In this document: positions 8,992-16,866 of the stretch, in pieces
Layout: each line of letters begins with the position of its first letter
How positions within the stretch are numbered: position 1 is the first letter of the stretch
From: UBA699 sp050261915
GTDB taxonomy: Bacteria; Bacillota; Clostridia; Clostridiales; Clostridiaceae
Assembly (NCBI GenBank): GCA_050261915.1
Contig: JBLNDT010000014.1
Coordinates: 1-46,072, forward strand
Reading direction: 5' to 3'
DNA length: 46,072 nucleotides
The notes under the pieces: model-generated
The model's database searches: none
What the model was told of the DNA's origin: nothing
Seen by the model: the letters and a program-made list of their open reading frames with translations, nothing else
Translations under genes and position numbers: made by a program

Positions 8992-9870
8992 ATGAGTATT
9001 TTTAAAGGATCAGCTGTAGCTATTGTTACCCCGTTTACCAAGGATGGAGTTGACTTCAAAAAACTTGAAGAATTACTTGAATGGCATGTTAAGGAAGGTA
9101 CTGATGCCATAGTAGTTTGTGGAACAACTGGTGAAGCCTCCACTATGTCAGAACAGGAAAGAAAGGATACTATTAAGCATACAGTAGATGTTATAAACAA
9201 GAGAATCCCTGTTATTGCAGGAACTGGAACAAATAATACAGCTGCATCAGTTAAAATGAGTGTATGGGCTGAAAGCATTGGTGTTGACGGATTGCTTGTT
9301 ATAACTCCATACTATAACAAGACTACTCAAAAAGGTCTTATAGCACACTTTAAGGCAGTGTCAGACAGTGTAAATACTCCTATAATAATTTATAACGTTC
9401 CTGGAAGAACAGGAATGAATATTACCGCAAAAACTTTATCACAACTTTGTGATGATAAAAACATTGTAGCAGTTAAAGAAGCAAGCGGAAATATAAGCCA
9501 AATTGCTGAAATAAAAGCTCTATGTGGTGACAAACTTGATATTTATTCAGGAAACGACGATCAGGTTATCCCTCTTATGGCATTAGGCGGTATAGGCGTA
9601 ATTTCTGTAACAGCAAATATAATCCCAAAAGATGTAAGAGATATGGCTCACCTATTCCTTGAAGGAAAAACAAAGGAAGCCCTTAAAATTCAACTTGATA
9701 CATTAGCTCTTACAAATGCTTTGTTTATTGAAACAAATCCTATCCCTGTAAAAACCGCTATGAATCTTATGGGAATGAATGCAGGGGTTTTAAGACTCCC
9801 TCTAGTTGAAATGACAGAAGGTAACCTTGAAGTATTAAAAACAGAAATGAAAAATTACGGCTTACTTTAA
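8992..9870 (+). CDS. dapA: 4-hydroxy-tetrahydrodipicolinate synthase
   Basis: A 292-residue class I aldolase-type TIM barrel that condenses aspartate semialdehyde with pyruvate. It has the substrate loop GTTGEASTM (about 43-51), YNVPGRTGMN with the catalytic tyrosine and arginine (about 133-142), and the Schiff-base lysine in AVKEASG at about residue 161. Length is typical. GAAGAGGTG precedes the start. In spore-formers the product also feeds dipicolinic acid for the spore core. The arrangement asd-dapA-dapB suggests coordinated expression. Confidence 0.97.
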   Translation: MSIFKGSAVAIVTPFTKDGVDFKKLEELLEWHVKEGTDAIVVCGTTGEASTMSEQERKDTIKHTVDVINKRIPVIAGTGTNNTAASVKMSVWAESIGVDGLLVITPYYNKTTQKGLIAHFKAVSDSVNTPIIIYNVPGRTGMNITAKTLSQLCDDKNIVAVKEASGNISQIAEIKALCGDKLDIYSGNDDQVIPLMALGGIGVISVTANIIPKDVRDMAHLFLEGKTKEALKIQLDTLALTNALFIETNPIPVKTAMNLMGMNAGVLRLPLVEMTEGNLEVLKTEMKNYGLL

Positions 9871-9890
9871 TATAATTTTCGGAGGTTTTT

Positions 9891-10643
9891 ATGATTAGGA
9901 TTTTATTATGTGGATGCAATGGAAAAATGGGAAAGGTTATTTGTAATGCAGTATTGAATTTTCCAAATCTTGTTATAGAAGCTGGTGTGGATAGAGCTGC
10001 TGATTCTGATAAATTCCCTGTATATTCCTCACCTGAAAAATGTGAAACAGAGGTGGATGTGATTCTTGATTTTTCAAGACCAGATGCATTAGATAGCCTT
10101 TTAGCCTTTGCCAAGGAAAAAAATTTACCGGTTATCTTCTGTACCACAGGTTATTCAGAGGAACAGCTTGCAAAAATAAAAGAAGCCTCCATGGAACTTC
10201 CTGTTTTCCGTTCAGCAAATATGTCTATAGGAATTAATGTTGTAAATAATGTACTTAGAAGCATTAGTGCATTTTTGTACAATAATTATGATATAGAAAT
10301 TATTGAAAAGCACCATAATCAGAAGGTGGATGCCCCTAGTGGAACAGCGCTCCTTTTGGCAGATACTATAAAAGCTTCAATTCCTTGTGAAACAGTTTAT
10401 AACTTTGGAAGAGAAGGAATTGCCAAGAGAGAGCACAAGGAAATTGGGATTCATGCAATAAGAGGTGGGAACATCGTTGGTGACCATGAGGTAATATTTG
10501 CAGGAGCCGGAGAAGTTATTGAAATAAAACACTCTGCAATTTCAAGAGAAGTATTTGCAGTTGGAGCTTTGAAAGCGTGTGAATACATGTTTGGAAAAGG
10601 TTCCGGTCTTTACAACATGGATGATGTAATAAAAAATGCATAG
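9891..10643 (+). CDS. dapB: 4-hydroxy-tetrahydrodipicolinate reductase
   Basis: A 250-residue enzyme that reduces the DapA product with NAD(P)H to tetrahydrodipicolinate. The N-terminal nucleotide-binding motif is CGCNGKMGK (residues 7-15). The catalytic region EKHHNQKVDAPSGTA (about 142-156) has the paired histidines and lysine expected for DapB. A strong GGAGG precedes the start. It is the last gene of the operon and is followed directly by a hairpin terminator. The next enzyme, DapH, is encoded 7 kb away at 18 kb. Confidence 0.97.
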   Translation: MIRILLCGCNGKMGKVICNAVLNFPNLVIEAGVDRAADSDKFPVYSSPEKCETEVDVILDFSRPDALDSLLAFAKEKNLPVIFCTTGYSEEQLAKIKEASMELPVFRSANMSIGINVVNNVLRSISAFLYNNYDIEIIEKHHNQKVDAPSGTALLLADTIKASIPCETVYNFGREGIAKREHKEIGIHAIRGGNIVGDHEVIFAGAGEVIEIKHSAISREVFAVGALKACEYMFGKGSGLYNMDDVIKNA

Positions 10644-10645
10644 TT

Positions 10646-10676
10646 AAATGGCAGCCCTAAGGCTGCCATTTTTTTT
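10646..10676. terminator. bidirectional terminator between dapB and the aminotransferase
   Basis: An 11-bp perfect stem (AAATGGCAGCC / GGCTGCCATTT) with a 4-nt loop and a T-run on the plus side. The opposite strand has an A-flanked equivalent. It can stop asd-dapAB from the left and the convergent aminotransferase from the right. Confidence 0.88.
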
Positions 10677-11820
10677 ATAAACTATTTACAAACTTTTCTA
10701 TACGACTTACACATTCCTTAAGCTGTTCCATGCTGTAGGCATAGGATATTCTAATAAACCCTTCTCCTCCAGTACCAAAGGCTGTGCCTGGGACTATTGC
10801 AACTCCTGCTTCCTTTAGAAGTCTTTCACAAAATTCGTCGCTTTTCATATTAAAGTTCTTTATGCTTGGGAACATATAAAATGCACCTTTAGGAAGATAC
10901 ATGTTAAACCCAAGTTTCTTAAGCTGGTTATAAAGATAGTCTCTTCTCTTGATAAATTCATTTCTCATATATTCCACATCATCCATGGAATATTTAAGTC
11001 CAGCTAAGGCACCCCACTGAACAATTGATGGTGCACAGGAAACATTATACTGATGAACCTTTATAATTGAATCCATATATTGTTTCACTGCACATACAAA
11101 ACCAAGTCTAAGTCCTGTCATGGAAAACATTTTAGAAAAACCACTAACAAGAATAACCTTATCCTTTATGTCATTAAAGGATGCTATTGAAAAATATTCC
11201 TCCTCAAAGCAAAGAGAGCTGTATATTTCATCACTTATTACAATAATATCATTATCTTTTATAATGCTATGAAGCTTTTCATTTTGTTCCTTTGATAAAA
11301 CTGCTCCTGTAGGGTTGCTTGGATATGAAACCACCATAAGCTTTGGTTTTTCTGTCTTTATTAATTCTTCAAGATATTCAAAGTCAATTGAAAAATCATC
11401 CTTTAACTTATAGTTCAGTATTTCTCCACCAATAAGCTTAACACAGCTTTCATAGGCAGGATATGCAGGAGTTGGAATTAGAACTTTATCCAAGGGGTTC
11501 AGAAGTGCCATGAAAACATCCAGCAGTCCTTCACTTCCACCTATTGTCAGGCATACCTCCTCTGGTTTGTAGTCTATGGTAAATTCCTTAAGGTAACTGC
11601 ATATTTCCTCTCGTAGTTCAAGAATTCCAGCATTTGAAGTATATGTTGTTTTATTATCATTAATAGCTTTAACTATTTCCTCTTTTATTTTTATGGGCAC
11701 ATCGAAATCAGGCTGACCTAAGGTAAGAGAAATTGCCTCTGGATAATCTACCAATTTGTTATAAAACTTTCTTATCCCTGATATTTCAATGCTGTTTACG
11801 TTATTTGAAATTTTATTCAC
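10675..11820 (-). CDS. patA: class I/II PLP aminotransferase, probable N-acetyl-LL-diaminopimelate aminotransferase
   Basis: A 381-residue fold-type I aminotransferase. It has the substrate loop LTLGQPDFDVP, PSNPTGAVLS, the PLP-phosphate region with the SDEIYSSL aspartate, and the Schiff-base lysine in SGFSKMFSMTGLRLG. The start is taken as GTG at 11820 because AGGAGG lies 7 nt upstream; the longer frame to 11865 lacks a site. The role is inferred from context: asd, dapA, dapB and dapH are beside it and PatA completes that N-acetyl branch. A general aspartate or aromatic aminotransferase is the alternative. It starts only 20 nt after the split FAD oxidoreductase gene, so it probably belonged to that operon before the insertion. 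Confidence 0.75.
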   Translation of the reverse strand: MNKISNNVNSIEISGIRKFYNKLVDYPEAISLTLGQPDFDVPIKIKEEIVKAINDNKTTYTSNAGILELREEICSYLKEFTIDYKPEEVCLTIGGSEGLLDVFMALLNPLDKVLIPTPAYPAYESCVKLIGGEILNYKLKDDFSIDFEYLEELIKTEKPKLMVVSYPSNPTGAVLSKEQNEKLHSIIKDNDIIVISDEIYSSLCFEEEYFSIASFNDIKDKVILVSGFSKMFSMTGLRLGFVCAVKQYMDSIIKVHQYNVSCAPSIVQWGALAGLKYSMDDVEYMRNEFIKRRDYLYNQLKKLGFNMYLPKGAFYMFPSIKNFNMKSDEFCERLLKEAGVAIVPGTAFGTGGEGFIRISYAYSMEQLKECVSRIEKFVNSL

Positions 11821-11839
11821 AATATTTCCTCCTATTTGT

Positions 11840-12866
11840 TTATATAAGTTTTTCACCAAAAACATTATTAAGATTTAGTTTATCAATCCTTTTTTCTATT
11901 TGGTCTTTTTCTAATGAATAAAGGCCCAGTTCCTCCATCCTCTTAAAATATTCAGCCCCTGCAAAGGTGTATCTGTTTCGTCTCCCTTTTTTTGTTTTAA
12001 CCTTTTCATTTGCATAAGATATTATATCTCCTGCTGCAGTTGCAGTTGGAAGAACAAGAGTTTTCATTCCAAGACAAGCTCTTACTGCATTGTGCCCAGC
12101 CAAAGCACCTGTAACGAGGGCTTCCGTATGTCCTACAAACAAGCCGCTTTTTTCACCTGCGCAAAACAGATTCTTGATTCCTTTAACCTTCATATCGTTT
12201 GTTCTTGGAGCCACAGAAAGGTATCTTATTGAATTTCCTTTTCCCCCTGCATAAGGGTCTATATATTTTACCCTTTCAAGACCTTTTATTTTCCTAAGTT
12301 TTTCCAGCGGATAATAGGATGTCATAAGTTTCACATGTCCTGTATCTAGAAGAACTATATTTTCTGCATATTCCTTTAATGCATATTGCTGGCATACCTT
12401 AGCACTAAGTTTATCCATATTAACATCTTCTTTAGGAACCTTAAGAACAACAACTCCCTTTTCCTCAAGTTCATTTATAATGTTTGGAGCTATACTGTCT
12501 TTTGAAAGCTTACAGGAACCGCTGAAAGCACCAAACAAATCGTCATCTCTTTCACCCTGAAGGTCATCAACCCCTGCTCTGCTGCTTAGACTTACTCTTG
12601 GCCCAAAGGCGGGACAACGTAAAACGCACATTGAGCATCCGTTTCCATACCTTAAACAGTTTCCCATGGGGCCTGTGGATCCAGTTGTTTCAACAAATAC
12701 ATCCCCTTCAACATAACCTCCGTCAGAAGTGTATATTCCCTTTATTTTATTATTATCCATTTCAACATCTATAATTCTAGTAGTAAGGTTTAATTTAACC
12801 CCAATATCCTCTAAAAATTGTTTAACTTCAGGCTCAATAATATTTACATCATACAGCCATGCATGT
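11840..12866 (-). CDS. FAD-dependent oxidoreductase, 3' part of a gene split by an inserted element
   Basis: The open frame runs from the element boundary to the stop. The internal ATG at 12760 is not the true start, because family-like sequence (AWLYDVNIIEPEV...) continues upstream of it as far as the repeat. The domain holds a ferredoxin-like cysteine cluster (C-x6-C-x2-C-x3-C-P, in GNCLRYGNGCSMCVLRCP) and a C-terminal FAD-site segment (LFCAGEKSGLFVGHTEALVTG) like GidA/TrmFO-type flavoproteins. The N-terminal FAD-binding half is at 16.6-16.87 kb. Joined across the element the frame is continuous, about 425 residues in all. Alone, this part lacks the dinucleotide-binding fold and should be inactive. 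The substrate is unknown. Confidence 0.85.
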
Positions 12867-12873
12867 TCATGAC
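12852..12873. repeat. left attachment-site repeat of the inserted element
   Basis: This 22-nt segment aligns to 16601-16622 with 18 of 22 identical, in direct orientation, sharing CATGC, TGTT and ATGAC blocks. It sits exactly where FAD oxidoreductase coding sequence stops matching and element sequence begins. The AgrB-like stop codon falls inside it. The crossover point within the repeat cannot be fixed, but any choice gives the same 3,749-bp excision. Confidence 0.85.
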
Positions 12874-13433
12874 TTTTTAAAATGCTGCAGATATCCGACC
12901 ATCATTAATAAAAGTGCTGCTGCTATTGATATTGCTGCGGTTGACATATATTTTAAAGGGATAAAATAAAGGAGCCCCCCCTGAAGTACCAGCATAATCA
13001 ACCCATACCTTTTTAGACTCATTTTGCGTTCTTTGTTTTTTATTCTTTTATTTTCATTATCTACTGGTGAGAATGAAAGTATTAAAATAAATGAAACTGA
13101 TAATATACCTAAAATTTCACCTGAATTTAAAGCTGTGGTTTTTCCGAAATAAATTATTACAGCAAATATTAAAAGACTTAAACAAAAGCAGCTCCAGTAG
13201 TTTTTTGCATGATACCCCCCTGTAACAGCCCTTAATGGTGATAAAAAAATTACTGCTATAAAAAAATATATATGCACTTTGAAAAAATAAAAAATTATCA
13301 AGTATGGTATAAATTTAGTAATTTCACAAAAAAAGCAATGAAGTCCATACTCCATCTTTATTAATTGAAGCTCAGTAAATTCTGGATTAGCAGAACTTAT
13401 TAAATTAACAAGTTGCTTTGCTGTTTTCTCCAT
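12867..13433 (-). CDS. AgrB-like peptide-processing membrane protease
   Basis: A 188-residue polytopic membrane protein with about five to six hydrophobic segments. The AgrB catalytic pattern is intact: Arg68 and Gly72-Gly73, then His75 and Cys82, in the RAVTGGYHA...C region. The seven-residue His-Cys spacing equals that of Staphylococcus aureus AgrB (His77/Cys84). Such proteins cut and cyclise an AgrD precursor into an autoinducing peptide. It overlaps the kinase stop by 1 nt (TGATG), so the two are translationally coupled. Its own stop lies inside the element's end repeat. There is no room for agrD after it and no AgrD-like ORF is seen nearby. Confidence 0.85.
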   Translation of the reverse strand: MEKTAKQLVNLISSANPEFTELQLIKMEYGLHCFFCEITKFIPYLIIFYFFKVHIYFFIAVIFLSPLRAVTGGYHAKNYWSCFCLSLLIFAVIIYFGKTTALNSGEILGILSVSFILILSFSPVDNENKRIKNKERKMSLKRYGLIMLVLQGGLLYFIPLKYMSTAAISIAAALLLMMVGYLQHFKKS

Positions 13434-14752
13434 CAGCTTCCCCTCCTAACATCAAATATTACTGTAAAATTTGTGCCAAGTTCATTGCTTTTTACGGATA
13501 TTTTACCATTATTTTTTTCTACAAGCTCCTTGGTTATAAATAGTCCAAAGCCTCGTTCAGAGCCTTTTTTTGTTGAAAATCCCCTTGAAAAAATCTGCTC
13601 CAATATTTCTTCAGGTATCTTAGCCCCATTGTTCGTTATATTAATAACAAACTTATTTTGAATAAATTGAGTTTCAAGGGATACGTGCCTGTTTTCAATG
13701 TTTTCTACTTCTTCAAAGGCTTCAAAAGCATTATCCACAAGATTGCTTACAATACTTATCAATTCATCAGCCTTCACTTTTAATGTGCTGAAAGGTTCAT
13801 TTATAAGCACCTGGAATTGTATATCATTTTTAGCTGCATAGCTGCTTTTTATTGCCAAAAGCCCATCAATATAGTCATTACCAGTATCTAGATATTTAAA
13901 GGAGGAATGTATAGAATCTGATATATCAGCAACATATTCCTTAATTCTTTCCATGGTATTCGGTTTGTTTAATGTACATAAGGCCTGCATTACATTTATA
14001 TGATTTGCATAATCATGCTTTTCTTCTCGTGTTATAGAAATAATCTGTTCCATATTTTTAATTTGATATTCCTGAATTTTATATTTATTATTTATTGTCA
14101 CAAGCTTGTCTCTCTCTATTAAATCTTTTAAAGATATTATAAAAAATGCAATATAAAACCCAAATAACATCAGATTATATATAACTGAGTTACTTATTTT
14201 GTAAATGCTGAGGCTTACTGATAAGGTAAAAACTCCGAATATGCCAAAAGATACTACGAAATTTGAATATATAGAGTTTTCTTTACTAAATATTCTGAAT
14301 TTTCTTAAGGATAAATTGTATCTAAACAACAAAATTGTTGTTCCAATTTGAATTAATTTTGAAGAAAGAGTAAATATAAACATGTAATGCTGATTTAGGA
14401 GCATTTGTTGAAGGTCTAAATGCAATATAAGCATCATCACAGTAATAACTGATATTTCAGTAACAAGAATTAAACTGGTAAATATAAAATATACCATCAT
14501 TGCTGAAAATATATTTATTTCTGTAAAAAAGGTTAAGGCCAAAACTGAAAAAACCACATTGAAAAAAGTGTGGTATTCCATTGGGAGGCTTACCGTGCTC
14601 CAATATAAAAAAGCTGTAATTGTAATACATAATCCAATTGCTTTAACCCTATGTTTACTAATAAAGTTTTTTTCACCCATAAAAACTTGAAAAACACATA
14701 ATAAAATAACTGCTTCAATTATATCTAAGATCAACTCATTAAATATCTCCAT
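13433..14752 (-). CDS. AgrC-like GHKL sensor histidine kinase
   Basis: A 439-residue protein. Residues 1-210 are about six membrane helices. A helical linker leads to the phospho-acceptor His246 (EKHDYANH), then the GHKL ATPase domain with the N-box SNLVDNAFEAF (about 336-346), a G1-like NNGAKIP and the GFGLFITKELVEKNNG G2 segment. This matches the AgrC/ComD class (HPK10) that senses cyclic peptides, which fits its coupling to the AgrB-like gene. No LytTR or other response regulator gene is present in the element or the window, so its output partner is unknown. The start at 14752 has a weak but acceptable AAAGAGGAAG upstream. Confidence 0.87.
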   Translation of the reverse strand: MEIFNELILDIIEAVILLCVFQVFMGEKNFISKHRVKAIGLCITITAFLYWSTVSLPMEYHTFFNVVFSVLALTFFTEINIFSAMMVYFIFTSLILVTEISVITVMMLILHLDLQQMLLNQHYMFIFTLSSKLIQIGTTILLFRYNLSLRKFRIFSKENSIYSNFVVSFGIFGVFTLSVSLSIYKISNSVIYNLMLFGFYIAFFIISLKDLIERDKLVTINNKYKIQEYQIKNMEQIISITREEKHDYANHINVMQALCTLNKPNTMERIKEYVADISDSIHSSFKYLDTGNDYIDGLLAIKSSYAAKNDIQFQVLINEPFSTLKVKADELISIVSNLVDNAFEAFEEVENIENRHVSLETQFIQNKFVINITNNGAKIPEEILEQIFSRGFSTKKGSERGFGLFITKELVEKNNGKISVKSNELGTNFTVIFDVRRGS

Positions 14753-14851
14753 TAATGCTTCCTCTTTCCAAAAATACGCCTTAATTCAACATATACCTTA
14801 TAAAATTATATAACATTTGACTTCAAATTACAACTTATGCAAATTTAATGA

Positions 14852-14995
14852 TTATTTATGCCTTTTTATTAACTCCACTATATTTTCTTTTTCTAATGTT
14901 TCATATAAAACTTCTGCTGCAATACTTGCAGCTTTAACCTCATAATTATTATCCTGATTATATACTATTACTTTTATTTCTTTAAATCTATCCAT
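14852..14995 (-). CDS. 47-residue hypothetical protein in the element's control region
   Basis: A short ORF with a plausible ribosome binding site (GAGGAATTG just before ATG). The protein is charged and predicted helical, opens with a basic/hydrophobic strand (FKEIKVIVYN) and ends in a lysine-rich tail. It has no cysteine and no proline, so it is not a typical AgrD precursor. It lies 99 nt upstream of the kinase on the same strand and its start faces the recombinase gene, which makes a small regulator of the recombinase or operon conceivable. That is inference from position only, and coding status rests on the start signal and the open frame. Confidence 0.5.
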   Translation of the reverse strand: MDRFKEIKVIVYNQDNNYEVKAASIAAEVLYETLEKENIVELIKRHK

Positions 14996-15026
14996 ACAAT
15001 TCCTCAAAATTATGCTTATAAAAGTA

Positions 15027-15040
15027 TATGCATCTGCATA
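15027..15040. promoter_or_regulatory. palindrome between recombinase and the Agr-type genes, candidate operator
   Basis: A perfect inverted repeat TATGCA-TC-TGCATA lies in the 77-nt gap between the divergent starts of the recombinase (15073) and the 47-residue ORF (14995). It is followed by the AT-rich segment GATATATTTGTATACA. The position suits a regulator that controls both directions. I could not assign clean -35/-10 pairs to either gene. Confidence 0.45.
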
Positions 15041-15072
15041 GATATATTTGTATACATTTCATGGAGGATATT

Positions 15073-16605
15073 ATGAAAGCAGCCATTTATTCCAGGAAAT
15101 CAAAATTCACAGGAAAAGGTGATTCTATTGGAAATCAGATTCAATTATGCAGGGAATATGCGGATTTTTATTTAAAGGACATGAATATTACTGATTTTTT
15201 AATTTACGAAGACCATGGATTTTCCGGAGGCACATTAAACAGACCTGAATTTAAAAGGTTGATATCAGATGCTGTAAATAATACTTTTAAAATACTTATA
15301 TGCTATAGACTGGATCGTATAAGCAGAAATGTAGGGGACTTTTCAAATACATTAAATTTGCTTCAACGAAATAATATAATTTTCATTTCAATAAGAGAAC
15401 AATTTGATACATCCACTCCAATGGGTAAGGCTATGGCATATATTTCTTCTGTTTTTGCCCAGTTAGAACGTGAAACTATATCAGAAAGAATAAGGGACAA
15501 CATGCTGGAACTGGCTAAAAGTGGACGCTGGCTTGGAGGTCAGGTTCCCCTTGGATTTAAAAGTGAAAAAACAGTTTGCTTTGATAACGAATATAGAGAG
15601 AATTATATTTTTAAACTTTCTCCTTTAAAAGAAGAAATTGATAAGGTTAATATTATTTTTTCTAAATATATTGAGACAAAATCAATTCATAAGGTTCTAA
15701 AATACCTTTTGTCTAATGAAATTAAAGGTAAGAACGGAGGTGACTTTTCTTCAGTTACAATTAGAGATATGCTTAGAAATCCATTATATGCTGAGTCTAG
15801 CAAAGAGGTTTTTTCATATCTTAACAATAGAGGTATTCAAACTTTTGGCAATGCAAACGGAAACGGCATATTAACTTATAACAAAAGAAATTCATTATAC
15901 AAAGGTAAAAATATTTCAGAATGGATTGCTGCCACTGGTAAACATAAAGGAATAATACCAAAGGAAAACTGGCTTATGGTACAAAGTATACTTGATGAAA
16001 ATTCAAAAAAAACCAGGAGATATGGCACTTCAAAAAAAGCTATTCTAAGCGGATTACTAAAATGCAGCCTTTGCGGATCTCCTATGAGAGTTACATATGG
16101 AAGAAAAAAACAAGATGGTGAAAGAGTTCATTATTATGCCTGTACAATGAAGTGCAGCAGTGGTAGTACAAGATGCAATAATCCAAATGTACCTGGAGAT
16201 TTAATTGAAAAAAGAGTAATTGAAAATATCCCATCCATTAATGAGAAAAAACTAATTATTGAGCTTAAAAAGCTTCTTAAAAAAAATTCTTATGAAAGCA
16301 AAATAAAATTTAAGGAATTAGAAATGATTGCTATTTTAGACAATTTAAAAAAGGCAGAAAATAGAGAGGTTTGTGATGCTATGATGAGTAAGGTTAATGC
16401 TTTAGGAATAGAAATACAAAATCTAAAATCCATGAACCACGCAGTAACCTGCCTGCCAAAATCCATGGAGGAAATAGTAAAAATAATTTATTCTAGAGAC
16501 AACCATCTTCTTATAATTAGAAATCTTCTTGAAAAATTGATTTTTAAGATAACTTGGGATGGAAATAAAGATGAGATAAAAATATATTTATCGCAACAAA
16601 TATAG
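15073..16605 (+). CDS. large serine recombinase (resolvase/invertase family)
   Basis: A 510-residue site-specific recombinase. The start at 15073 has GGAGG 5 nt upstream; the longer frame from 15028 has none. The N-terminal resolvase domain carries the catalytic serine in AIYSRKS (Ser10) and the arginine-rich active-site segment CYRLDRISRN. A recombinase domain follows with GQVPLGF. A zinc-ribbon region (CSLCG...YYACTMKC...C) and a C-terminal helical part complete the fold. Domain order and length match enzymes that move skin-type elements, prophages and Tn4451-like elements in clostridia. It ends inside the right end repeat. It most likely catalyses integration and excision of the element; a separate directionality factor is not visible unless the 47-residue ORF is one. 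Confidence 0.93.
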   Translation: MKAAIYSRKSKFTGKGDSIGNQIQLCREYADFYLKDMNITDFLIYEDHGFSGGTLNRPEFKRLISDAVNNTFKILICYRLDRISRNVGDFSNTLNLLQRNNIIFISIREQFDTSTPMGKAMAYISSVFAQLERETISERIRDNMLELAKSGRWLGGQVPLGFKSEKTVCFDNEYRENYIFKLSPLKEEIDKVNIIFSKYIETKSIHKVLKYLLSNEIKGKNGGDFSSVTIRDMLRNPLYAESSKEVFSYLNNRGIQTFGNANGNGILTYNKRNSLYKGKNISEWIAATGKHKGIIPKENWLMVQSILDENSKKTRRYGTSKKAILSGLLKCSLCGSPMRVTYGRKKQDGERVHYYACTMKCSSGSTRCNNPNVPGDLIEKRVIENIPSINEKKLIIELKKLLKKNSYESKIKFKELEMIAILDNLKKAENREVCDAMMSKVNALGIEIQNLKSMNHAVTCLPKSMEEIVKIIYSRDNHLLIIRNLLEKLIFKITWDGNKDEIKIYLSQQI

Positions 16606-16866
16606 GCATGCTTGTTTATGACCAGGGAAATCAATATTCTTATGCCTTGTGTTCTTATCTGTAATATTTATCAGGTCACCAGCACCAAGGCATAGGAGCT
16701 CCTCTGCAGCTGTAAATCTTCCATTGTTTCTCATTATACCACCAACATTGCCAAGTCCAAGCAGCATATCTGTCTTTTCGAAAACCTCTACCTTTGCACC
16801 GGCTTTCCTTGCAGTTACGGCAGCACTACAGCCTGCCCAACCTCCCCCTATAATAACAACCTTCAT
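16588..16866 (-). CDS. FAD-dependent oxidoreductase, 5' part of the split gene
   Basis: It opens with a dinucleotide-binding fold: MKVVIIGGGWAGCSAAVTAR has the GxGxxG pattern, and VEVFEK ends in the ribose-binding acidic residue. About 85 host codons run to the repeat (…DFPGHK), then roughly 8 codons are read from the element before a stop at 16588. The start overlaps the upstream electron-transfer gene by 4 nt (ATGA), which proves the operon arrangement. Expected continuation after excision is HK-(H/Q)-A-W-L-Y-D-V, in the frame of the 3' part at 12866-11840. In the interrupted state this 92-residue product cannot be a working enzyme. Confidence 0.85.
   Translation of the reverse strand: MKVVIIGGGWAGCSAAVTARKAGAKVEVFEKTDMLLGLGNVGGIMRNNGRFTAAEELLCLGAGDLINITDKNTRHKNIDFPGHKQACLYLLR
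16601..16622. repeat. right attachment-site repeat of the inserted element
   Basis: The direct counterpart of 12852-12873, 18 of 22 positions identical. It contains the last bases of the recombinase gene on one side and FAD oxidoreductase codons (minus strand, GHKQACL) on the other. Large serine recombinases need only a short identical core (typically 2 bp) with diverged flanks, so four mismatches are compatible with attL/attR. Confidence 0.85.

Larger units (their letters stand above)
12858..16610. mobile_element. 3.75-kb recombinase/Agr-type element inserted in a FAD oxidoreductase gene
   Basis: Direct imperfect repeats at both ends lie within one protein-coding gene. Contents from left to right are an AgrB-like protease and an AgrC-like kinase (minus), a 47-residue ORF (minus), a divergent control region and a large serine recombinase (plus). 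The first and last genes end inside the end repeats, so there is no spare DNA. The offset between repeats is 3,749 bp, and removing it puts the two halves of the host gene in the same frame. This is the layout of sporulation skin-type elements and other intervening elements, but no known member is claimed. No transposase or inverted terminal repeats are present. Confidence 0.85.

Noticed and set aside
11840..12760. A self-standing FAD oxidoreductase starting at the ATG at 12760
   Set aside because: Family-like sequence continues in frame for about 34 codons upstream to the element boundary, there is no convincing ribosome site at 12760, and the dinucleotide-binding fold is found on the other side of the element.
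14852..14995. The 47-residue ORF as the missing AgrD autoinducer precursor
   Set aside because: It has no cysteine, no proline and no amphipathic-helix/acidic-tail layout, and it lies upstream of the kinase rather than after agrB. Kept only as an uncharacterised ORF.
12858..16610. The element as an IS or composite transposon
   Set aside because: No transposase, no terminal inverted repeats and no short target-site duplication; the ends are diverged direct repeats typical of site-specific recombination.
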